Of a stretch of DNA of 64,000 nucleotides, positions 24,672 through 33,631 are shown piece after piece. The DNA is taken from positions 62,001 through 126,000 of the forward strand of contig JARGSG010000011.1 in assembly GCA_030374805.1 (NCBI GenBank), given 5' to 3'. Made by a program: the position numbers and the translations under genes. Below the pieces are notes generated by a model. That model was not told the origin of the DNA and searched no databases. It worked only from the letters and a program-made list of their open reading frames with translations. The DNA is from Gracilaria gracilis. Its lineage: Eukaryota > Rhodophyta > Florideophyceae > Gracilariales > Gracilariaceae. Position 1 is the stretch's first letter, and each line of letters begins with the position of its first letter.

Positions 24672-25921
24672 GTTGGATACAATGGGTGCAAACAATTCGA
24701 AACGCGGATTACCATCGTCGAGAATGTTCACGAGAACGTATAGTGGACGTTCCCTTCTCAATCACGTTCGTTTCCTTCACTTCCTGACCGAACACTGCTC
24801 CCGCTCAATATAGGATTGAACTCAAGGGGTTCCGTATTTTACGTTTTAGAATTCACTATCGCTTTATTTAGAAAGTTAAATGATCGTCATAACTACTACG
24901 TACGCATAGCTATAGAATAAAGGCACTCTGTCTCGAAGGAAAAAAAATGAATTGCATCCGTTAAGTTTTCTGCGTGGACAGCGGTCTGGGGTGGAGTGGC
25001 GCTTCATCAGTGCCCTGATGAAGCGCCACACCACCCCGGACCGCTGTCCATGCGCAGTGGGCGATGAATTTGGACGACACCTCGGACGGCTGTCCACGTG
25101 CTGTGGCGGAAGAAGTTGGAGGACACCCCGGACGGCTGGCCAAGGCAAAAAAAATTTAAATTTTCTGACAGTGGTCCGGGGTGGAGTGGCGCTTCATCAC
25201 GGCACTGATGAAGCGCCACTTCACCCCGGACCGCTGTCCACGCGCCGTGGCTGATGAAGCTGGACGCCACCTCGGACCGCTGTCCACGCGAAAACAAAAT
25301 TTAATTTTTCGGAGAGCGGTCCGGGGTGGAGTGGCGCTCCATCACGGCACTGATGAAGCGCCGCTGTACCCCGGACCGCTGTCCACGCGCCGTGGCCGAT
25401 GAAGCTGGACGACATCTCGGACCGCTGTCGACGACGGTTTTCACTTATGATTGTTTTATAAATATTTAAAGCCCTGCATCTTCTTATAATGACGGGAGGA
25501 CGTAAGGGCGTCAAATCATAGGAATGTCCTTTAGTGAGTTTGTTGGAAAGCAATAGAAATTGCCCTTCATAAGCACAGAGAACAGTTTAGATTAGAAGTA
25601 GTTCGCAGCTCTTTGGTCATATATAAAACAAAACAAATAATACATCCCATCGATCTGGCAGAATATGCGCTATATCAGAAACTTTACGTCCTATCAAATC
25701 GAAGAAGGTAGTTCTACCGACTACTTTCTCTAACTTTATATGATGTAACTTTTCCTATAGCGCCCAAGGTCGTGACCGATAATGAATACCCCCTTTGCGA
25801 CAACCACGAGCATTATGTAGTTGTCGGAGAAGAAGAACTCATCACTGGCCACGACATTCTTCTAGTGACTATATTGGGGACTATTCTTCTTCAGTGATTG
25901 AAATATCAGTCATGGCTAAAC

Positions 25922-25956
25922 ACGATTATATGAGTTGAACAACTCATATAATCGTA
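25922..25956. repeat. 35-bp palindrome ending in ACGATTATATGAGTTG
   Basis: ACGATTATATGAGTTG and its complement flank a short loop. The left-arm counterpart near 17250-17285 and a diverged copy at 26076-26110 keep the same stem. Unrelated to the GC-rich 74-bp family. Confidence 0.65.
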
Positions 25957-26610
25957 GTCCATCATCACCGGTAGCTCAACCACTTCCGATAGTTCGACCT
26001 ATCGCAGTCTAATGTAGTCGTTCTAATAAGTAACCACAGTCCAACAGTGATTGAGCTGGCTGTCAAAGCCAAAGCCGATTACATGAGGTGAACAACTCAA
26101 ATAATCGTACTCGACCATCACGTCCAGCTTGGGCACTTCCGAATGTTCTCAGTAAAGCAAGGATGCAGAAGTGGCATACACTGTGTCCGGCGACTCTGGC
26201 TTGAATACGCAATAGCATGGAAAATAGAAGAGTACGCCAGTTAGTACCATTCACAGAAAACGAACAAAATTGTCGAACGTACCTTGTGTGCCACAACGTC
26301 CGCGCAACAGAACAAGGACGGGAAAAGCACCTCCCTTATACAGTTTCCGGCGATATGTTTTTCTTGTGTCACAACCGAGAGGATCACTTGGTTGTGACAG
26401 GAGAAGAAGGGATCCCCGGAAACCGTAACGGGGAGGTACAGAGCGTTGTGCTTACTGAGGCAGTTGGCAGGAGAGCGAAGGTGCTTAAACACACGCAGCG
26501 TCACATTACAAACAAGCGCCAGTCGCGAGCAAGCCACTGTCCAGGTGGAAATTTTTTTTCGCGTGGACAGCGATCCGAGGTGTCGTCCAGTTTCATCAGC
26601 CACGGCGCGT

Positions 26611-26684
26611 GGACAGCGGTCCGGGGTGGAGTGGCGCTTCATCAGTGCCGTGATGAAGCGCCACTCCACCCCGGACCGCTGTCC
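26611..26684. repeat. Best 74-bp palindrome
   Basis: Arms of 34 bases (from GGACAGCGGTCCGGGGTGG through GCGCTTCATCA) pair perfectly around a 6-base centre. Related copies differ by a few, sometimes paired, bases. In double-stranded DNA this could extrude a cruciform; in RNA it would be a very stable hairpin. Confidence 0.85.
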
Positions 26685-27174
26685 GAAATTTTATATTTTG
26701 TTTTACTTTTTCTCCCACGGCGCATGGAAAGCGGACCGCCTCGAGTGGCACTTCATCAGAGCCGTGATGGAGCGCCACTACACCACGGACCGCTGTCTGG
26801 AGAGCCGTAAGTTAGAACTTCGCCTATACTTCCATATCTAGGAATTACCGCACCCCCTCCCATCCCTGCCTTCTCTTATAACTGTTTATCACCGCATAAG
26901 CCCCCCTAACATCGCCCAATTCCCTTCTACTCCTCTACTTTAGAGTTCTGGTACTGTTTTGGCGTCTGAACTCCTCCTTCACATCGCTAATTCCGCAGCC
27001 GTCTGCCGTCTGCTCCCGTCTACCATTCGCACTCCTATCTCGTTCGCTGCCGTCTCTCGTCAGCTTCCGTCCATTCGCCCTCGCCGTCCACTGCCGACGT
27101 CAATCATCTGTTTTATCACGATTGCTCTGGTTCTCCTTCCGTATTCATAATAGAGCCCCCCTTTATTGTTTAAA

Positions 27175-28458
27175 ATGGCTGCCGCAACCACATCCAGGTC
27201 TAAGTCACCGTCACCGGCACCTCCGACATCCGACATGAAGGTTGGAAAAATAGTCGGTTGTGGAGATGAGCTTGTCACCGCGTGTCTCGCCATCCGTGAT
27301 CACTATGAGTCGAAGATGCGAGGGGAAGACTAACCTAGGAAAGTGGGACACAGCGAACTCGTTCAATATATCATCAAGAATCGCACTGTCCTAGACGTTG
27401 CCAATAAGTACTTCTCTATTTTTCTCGGACCCACTCACCCGTCATACAGTAAGGATGAGCTCAAGGGTGTGTGCGGAAAGGGTTCGTACCGTCAGCTGCA
27501 TCTGTCCACGAAGTTGCTTGACATCGTGGACGGAGACAGAGACAGGCGTGTGAGGGATTTTTGGAATGCTTATACCAGAAGGGACTTTCAAGGAATACCG
27601 AAGAATGTGACGTTAACCGAATTCTTCAAGTCCATGAGTATAGCTCCCAGGCGTGACGGCCGGATAGTTTCCTCTTTCGGTACGAGCATCGCTACACATT
27701 TCCAGAGAGTTCTCTTTCTTTCCTTTATTCAAAAAGTATCTATGGAAAAGCGCCTTCGGGGCCATAAGAGGCGTAAGTGGGAGAAGGGATATTCCACCTC
27801 TTTTGGGAATGTGCAAATATCGCAGAATCTCTAAGCTCAGCGTGCGGGTTTTGGTGTGCAGCTGGTAACAAACGCCTGGGATTGTTTCTCCCAATTTCTG
27901 GGATTCTCTAGCGATGAGGTCATGGTTCTCCCCTTCCTACTGCTCTTGTACGATGACATGCAGTTTAAACCCATTGAAACGCGTTCCGAGGGGTTTCTGC
28001 ACAAGGACAACGACCATCGCTTGCTACCGAGCAACAAGCAAACTCTTCGGGAAGACGAGGTACAACCGTGGGCATGGAATCTTCCGGAGGACATTGATGT
28101 GGCCCTCCGAACGCTTGCGAAGAAGTTCATTTGTGATCTGAAAAAGGTTGTTGTGAACGAGCAGTTGTAAACAATATCAGAACCTGGACGATGGGCTGTT
28201 CTAAAGACGTTTCACAGGAACCCGTCAAGAGCGTTTGCTCAGAGATTTGATTGTTTTTCTAACTCGCTTATGTCCTCCATCTTGGAGACAATAAGCCTTT
28301 TGAAAATCAAAGAGACACTCAAGGTCCCTGATATAACTCTCACGCCGATATCGAAACCGCAGCATGCCATCGAGATTCATGACGATGACGATAAGCAGTT
28401 GGAAAGGGGGAATCCTTCGGAGGAGAAACAAGGAGGGGATGGAGATGGTTGAAGTGGA
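27175..28458 (+). pseudogene. Upstream in-frame extension of the methyltransferase gene
   Basis: ATG 27175 opens a frame that is the same one used by the methyltransferase at 28459, interrupted only by TAA 27331, TAA 27832, TAA 28168 and TGA 28450. There is no frameshift over 1.28 kb. The pieces encode about 420 residues with no recognised domain: a short Ser/Pro/Thr-rich start, a mixed alpha/beta-looking region, and a Leu-rich then acidic stretch just before the methyltransferase. The left arm has all four stops at the same places. Each stop is one C-to-T (or G-to-A) change from a sense codon. This may be the N-terminal half of a ~1,040-residue protein, or separate small ORFs. Confidence 0.5.
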
Positions 28459-30297
28459 ATGGATGTAGTGGGTGAGAGTGGGACTGAAGATGTTGGTGAA
28501 CAGTCGTCCGACGTTGACATACAGCCTCCTCCTGCCATTTCCTCGTTGGACGATAAAATGGCATTCCAACGTTGTGAACTGGAGATGGAGAAATACTTTC
28601 GAGTTTATAATTGCGGGTTCGAGGATATGGTGGAAACGGACGACACTATGCTAAAAAATGGAGTCTCTTCATTGGGGAAAGTTCAACTGGTTCTTATGGA
28701 CCCACCATACAACATAAGGGCCGATAAAAACCGGGAGAACAGTTGGTACGATATGCTGAGCGCTGAGCATGTGAAGAAAGCGGAAAAGCTTATATCAAGG
28801 CTGCTACGTCCGGGGGGTCATTTCGTTATCATCTGCGCATTGAAACAGGTGAACAAGTGGACGAGGGTGCTTTCTCTTATGGGAGCAAAGGACGAGCAAG
28901 GGGTTCCGAGGCGTTCATTTGTTGTGGACCAGGTCCCAATTCATTTTATATGGTCGCAAGGCAACCCCATGCGAAACCGGGGACGCAGGTCCTGCTCCTT
29001 GTTCCCTGCCATGGAGTATGCAAGACATGGTGTTCGAAGTGGCCTCGCTTATGCACAGCAGCATGCGATGGTGAACTATGAGAACTTCAACTACGTGCAG
29101 TCGAGGTATCCAGGGTACCACAGTGGTATTGACCAGGTACCGCCCATGTCCAATGGGGAGACTCTTAAATGGAAAAGAAAGAATGAGGGTGGGGGCTACA
29201 TGTTGCAAAAGGTAAGGTCGGAACAAAAACCTCGCGCGTTGTTGAAGGAGCTGATCAGCAGATTTTCGCAGCCAGGTGATATAGTAGTGGACTTGCTCGC
29301 GGGAACTTTTTCGACTACCATTGCATGCATGGAGTTACAACGTCATCGGAAGTTTATTGGTTGTGAGCTGGACCCTGACTGTTTTGCGCATGCTAGGCAC
29401 GCGGCAATTGTTCAGTTCGCGATATGCATGCGCGACAATGAGACGGACATTCAAATTACGCGGGAGGTCCGAAACTCTGTGAATCGCGTGATGGACTTAT
29501 TTCCCAAGTGGAACGCTCGTCCTTCACGATCATGGAAGGCTCCATCCGGCTTCCCACAGTATCAGAAGTTCCCACCGTACATTGTGTACTTCCTGGCATC
29601 GATGTGGCGGAAGGAGGGCATGGCCATGATCGGCAGGCGCAAAGCGCTGCATGAGGGGCCGAAAACGTTGCAAGGGAAGATGAGTCTCCTAGATTGGAAC
29701 GCGATGTTGGCACTGGAGGCCACTATGTGTGGTTGTCGCATTGACGAGTCGTCGATTCGTCACCATGACGCAGGGGTGGGAGTGTTTACCACGTGCTGTT
29801 TCATGAAGAACGAAGAGATATATTTCTTTTACGGAACTCTAGTGTACCATGACTTAACAAAGAGAAAGGAGGTACACAAGAAGTATGGGGAAGGGTTGTT
29901 GGGAGCCACGGCCGCACGTTTTCGAACTTATGCGATGGAGGTTAGCCTGCGAGGCGAGGTATTCCGGAAACTCCCGGAAAGGAGACGAGAAGTACCTGCA
30001 ATCCCTGTATGGATTGTCCCCGCTCCATTTTCGTTGGGTGGAACAATTAACGACCCAAAATATATAGAATGGGATAAAGATAGGGATGCAGTGGAGGATG
30101 GCTTGAAGCAGCGACGGGCTGCCAATGTGGTGGTGAGTCGAACCCCAGGAACTGGGCGAACTCCACTTCAATTAAGAGAATACCAAATGCTTGCCATCCG
30201 GGCACTTCGGGTTGTAGAAGTGGGAGAAGAGTTGTTTGCAGATTATGGAATGGAGTACACATGGGGTACGTCTTCGAATCCTATAGTAATCAAGTAG
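28459..30297 (+). CDS. Beta-class DNA amino-methyltransferase fused to a SET domain
   Basis: Intact 612-codon frame. Residues 70-320 form an S-adenosylmethionine-dependent DNA methyltransferase with motif IV DPPYN at 81-85, motif X-like EQKPRALLKELI at 255-266 and motif I VVDLLAGTFSTT at 276-287. The order IV-X-I is the bacterial beta class, and DPPY favours N6-adenine over N4-cytosine. Residues ~437-602 look like a SET lysine methyltransferase: GVGVFTTCCFMKNEEIYFFYG, then GGTIND, RRAANV in the position of the N-A-N motif, and VVEVGEELFADYGMEYTW as the C-terminal SET block. So one chain could methylate both DNA and histone. ATG 28459 is the first ATG after TGA 28450; the true start may be 27175 if stops are suppressed. 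The left copy is broken. This is the only undamaged transposon frame in the window with clear catalytic motifs. Confidence 0.8.
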   Translation: MDVVGESGTEDVGEQSSDVDIQPPPAISSLDDKMAFQRCELEMEKYFRVYNCGFEDMVETDDTMLKNGVSSLGKVQLVLMDPPYNIRADKNRENSWYDMLSAEHVKKAEKLISRLLRPGGHFVIICALKQVNKWTRVLSLMGAKDEQGVPRRSFVVDQVPIHFIWSQGNPMRNRGRRSCSLFPAMEYARHGVRSGLAYAQQHAMVNYENFNYVQSRYPGYHSGIDQVPPMSNGETLKWKRKNEGGGYMLQKVRSEQKPRALLKELISRFSQPGDIVVDLLAGTFSTTIACMELQRHRKFIGCELDPDCFAHARHAAIVQFAICMRDNETDIQITREVRNSVNRVMDLFPKWNARPSRSWKAPSGFPQYQKFPPYIVYFLASMWRKEGMAMIGRRKALHEGPKTLQGKMSLLDWNAMLALEATMCGCRIDESSIRHHDAGVGVFTTCCFMKNEEIYFFYGTLVYHDLTKRKEVHKKYGEGLLGATAARFRTYAMEVSLRGEVFRKLPERRREVPAIPVWIVPAPFSLGGTINDPKYIEWDKDRDAVEDGLKQRRAANVVVSRTPGTGRTPLQLREYQMLAIRALRVVEVGEELFADYGMEYTWGTSSNPIVIK

Positions 30298-30786
30298 AGC
30301 TCAATTGATTTACGACTTATAGAACCAAAAGGTGTACCATAGTATGTGTAAAATCGAATTGTGTACATTATATTACGCTTTCTCTCTAACTCTCGTGTTC
30401 TACAGGGGAGGACGAGAACTCCCCCAAGTGAGTGGGTTTCATCACTTTTATCATCTAGTGACGTGAACAAAATGGGGATACGATTCGGGGGAGTGGGTTG
30501 ACGTTCAAGTACGTAGAACAAAAGATACGTAGTACATGTGATATCATGTGAAAGTGTAACACTTTTTGGCAGTTAGGTTTCGTACAGGAAGGGAAATTTC
30601 TGTCCCAATTTTCGGAAAGTGATTCCGAAAAGTACTGAAACGGTGCGATATTTCTACCATACGTCGAGTGGAGGTGTGCGTTTCACGGGGGACCTGCGAT
30701 CACGTCGACCGGAAAACACGTCTTGCGGCGAGCGGCGACAACATCTAGAGCGCACCGCCGGGCGCATCGTCGTCGTCCAGTTCCAT
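30298..30786. other. Spacer after the methyltransferase gene
   Basis: About 490 bases, AT-richer at first, mirrored at 12439-12927. An open frame from 30619 precedes ATG 30787, so the next gene may start earlier, but no domain is visible. It probably contains the promoter of the next gene. Confidence 0.4.
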
Positions 30787-32214
30787 ATGGGGAAACGTAA
30801 AATGAGAACTGCGAATGCGAATGCGAATGCGGAGGATGTAAGCGGGCGCGCGTCAAAAGAGCGAACGCGTGCAGAAGTGGTAGGTCGGGGTCGCGAGGAT
30901 GGTTGGGTAGTACTACGCGTGCGCCTCGAAGCGGCGATGTGGAAAATAGCGAGGGCGGTATTGGGCGTACTTCGCGCCTTCTTCGAAGCGGATTACGTGG
31001 GAAAGGTAGGAAGAACACGGGGAGACGTGATCGAGGCCGACCTTTTGAGCGAACCGAGTGAACCGAGCGAAACGAGCGCACCGAGCAAACGGAGCGAACC
31101 CAGCGAACCGAGCTAACGGTGAGTGCTTTGGTAACACAAGCTACTCCGCTTCCACATGAGATGGGAAATGGAGGAGAGGAAAGCAGGGGAGGGATGGAGG
31201 GAGGCAGGGGGATGATGCACGGGGCGGTAGGGATAGAGGTGGGCGGCGAAGAGGCGATGACTCCACGCAAGTTGTAGAAGAAGGCGAGTGTGGAGATGTC
31301 ATAGAGAAGGGGAGGGAGTGTCGCAGTGGGGGGGAGGGAAGGACGATAGCGAGAAATACTAGTGGGATAGTTAGCCGTGGTATTCGAGGGAAGGAGGGAG
31401 AGAGAGTGGCTGGGGTTGGCGTTCGGGAGGGGAGGGGTCGCGAAAGAGAAGTAGGAGGAGGCGTTCAGGAGGCGAGAAACGAGGGCATGGAGGTTGTGGT
31501 TGATGTTAGGAGGAATCGAATGGTGGGCAGAGAAAGAACTGATGGACCGCGACATACTGCGATGCGGGAGGAAGAGGAAGTGGGGGGTATGAGGCATATG
31601 AAGGAGCATGGAAACGCAGAGGACAGTGGGAGGCGAATTGGGCGTCTGGGCGATGGAATGGGGAGCCACGCCAATGTGGAGAGGATGGAATGGCTCCGAG
31701 ACCATTTGCCCGGGAGAGTTGTAGGACGTAGCAGTGGTGGATCAGTGATTGAGAATGTGAGAGACAATATACCAGTGGATGGGAGGGTATTCGAAGTAGA
31801 AGATGTCGTTGTTGGAAACAGGCATAGAACTGGAGGGAACTTGGTGGAACCGCGGTACGAACGCCTGAAGGAATACGTTTGAGGCATAATGCCGTTCGGA
31901 TTGAGGACGATGTGCATGAAGCAGGAGCCGACGATTCTGGAGATCGTGGAGAGAGGAACAGAGCAAGGGAAATGGGAACTATAGGAATAGCAGAAGGAGA
32001 TGAAGAGCACTTACGCGTGTTGCCAAGGTCTGCAATAGTTGAGAGCGTGAATTCGTTGAAAGGGAAGCTGGGAAATATGAAGGAGGATCACTATACCATG
32101 ATGGTGAGTTTGAAGCTCACGCAGAAAGAATTGGAACGGGTGAGGGAGGAGCTGAAGCAGCAAAATGTGTTGATTGAAAGTTTAAGGGAGGCTGTGAAGG
32201 GTAGGAAGTGAGGG
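30787..32214 (+). pseudogene. Repeat and coiled-coil gene of unknown function, right copy
   Basis: Starts MGKRKMRTANANANAEDV, with a basic N-terminus and an Ala-Asn repeat. A one-base loss in a G run near 30890 (five Gs in the left copy, four here) and another loss near 31852 shift the frame. A 9-bp tandem repeat at about 31048-31110 encodes Glu-Arg-Thr-type units in the ancestral frame and Ser-Glu-Pro in the shifted one. The middle is Gly/Arg/Glu-rich. The end (32040-32211) is a clear heptad coiled coil. The protein probably self-associates or binds a partner. No catalytic motif is seen. The left copy is better preserved except for one TGA. Confidence 0.45.
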
Positions 32215-32398
32215 GGCGTCAAAAGAATGATATAGAGGTGCCAGACTGTTTTTAGGGATTTGCAAGGGCTGTATATGATAAGATTCTCCACTATGCGAAG
32301 TTGGAGGTGTCAGAACTCTGTTTTGACACGGAGAACGTTGGTAGGAGCTGGAAGAACAGGAGTGAGACGGTGGGAGAAAGTAGGGGGGCAGCATACTT

Positions 32399-33472
32399 GT
32401 GGTTAGGGAGAAAAAGATGGTACCTCGGTGCCCGTATCAAGTGGCATATGAGATGAGGGCGTATACGCCATCAACGGAGGGAGGAAGTGATGTTCTGTTG
32501 AAGTATGTGGTGGAGACGGAAATATTGGGAGATAATTGGGAGACGATACGAGAAGCGGGAAGGAAACAGGAGTCTGTGGATTATGTGAGTGCGGACAAGT
32601 GTCTGAGGCAGTGGATGAAAAAGACATTAAGCGACGTGATTGAGGTGCGGAAGCGGGCGGCTCGAGACAAGTTATTCTCCATCCTTGGATATGATTTGAT
32701 TGCGGAACGTGCAAAACCTACTGAGGGGACTGAGCTATGGGGAAGAGCTAAAGCAGCAGATGGGGGAGGCAAGCGAGAAGCTGATGGGAAGGGAGGAGGG
32801 CAGAGGGATGAACTGTGTGCGTGGAGGACCAGCCGGTTCGAAGACCTTGCGTATTCCGGGTCTCGAGCGTTTGGGCCACCATGGGAGGTTGATGATGAAG
32901 GTATGTACTTCAAGAATGGGATGGCGGTGGCAGTGTTGGAGGAGTATATGGGATACGCAATGGATAGGCAAAGTAATGGTGAACGGCAGTACGTGGATGA
33001 AACAGTGATGCTCCTTGCGAGACTTGACGCATGGACTGCCTGTATGGTGAAAACTATGAACGAGGTTGTGGGACGTGGAGGGCAAAGACAGCTTTTGTTC
33101 TCTACTTAGTATGGAAATTATCTACCTGGGGCTGTTGAAGGAATACTAGGGGTAGCCTGGGAATCGCTACAGGAGGAGCATGCCGAGGAGTTTGAGAACG
33201 ATGGGTTTGTGGATGGAGATCCGAGGTGTGTGTCGGGAAACTCTGGGAGAACTGCGACAGTTGAGCTGTGGGTACCATCGAGGGAGAAGATATACCTAGC
33301 TGTGAGGGAGGAATATTTTATGGCAAAACTAACACGGACCCTAGGTGCAGTTCTTGATTGTTACATAGCGACCTATCGACCGGAGGACCCGAGTTTCGGG
33401 CGGTTGGTGGCACACCGGGCGGAACGCAAGGAAGAGACAGGGATTGATGGTAGGGAAGAGGCGGGCTACTAA
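32399..33472 (+). pseudogene. Hypothetical helical protein downstream of the coiled-coil gene
   Basis: One frame of ~358 codons, broken only by TAG at 33107-33109, which the left copy shares. It includes RCPYQVAYEMRAYTPSTEG, KCLRQWMKKTLSDVIEVRKR and YMGYAMDRQSNGERQYVD. No family is recognised. The left copy has an extra TAG (10316) where this one encodes Trp. It may be a second half of the preceding gene, since the gap between them is under 200 bp and is partly open. Its conserved position next to the transposase gene suggests a role in transposition or replication, by context only. Confidence 0.45.
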
Positions 33473-33631
33473 GGGTAGGGTGAGGTGCAGTGGGGGGGGA
33501 AGGGGTGGAGGTATGTGTGGGATGGGGAAGAGATGTTTCTTCTTTCTCATGTCATGCGTATGTTCACTCCTTCCATTTGAGAGGAAGCGGGTTGAAATTT
33601 TTATGAAGCTGAAGCTAACAGGGAATAGAGG

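Larger units (their letters stand above)
24772..27174. promoter_or_regulatory. Divergent hairpin-rich control region, right arm
   Basis: This 2.4-kb noncoding stretch lies between the ParB-like gene (minus) and the methyltransferase-SET gene (plus). It holds five 74-bp palindromes (24976-25049, 25166-25239, 25311-25384, 26611-26684, 26726-26798). Between them lie half-units with the core ACACCTCGGACCGCTGTCC or variants near 25075, 25110, 25260, 25405 and 26570. A different palindrome sits at 25922-25956. Bidirectional promoter, replication origin and protein-binding array are all possible. About 185 bp (25509-25695) have no counterpart in the left arm. Confidence 0.6.

Noticed and set aside
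24976-26798. CRISPR-like array
   Set aside because: Repeats are palindromes of unequal spacing without unique equal-length spacers, in a eukaryotic transposon with no cas genes.
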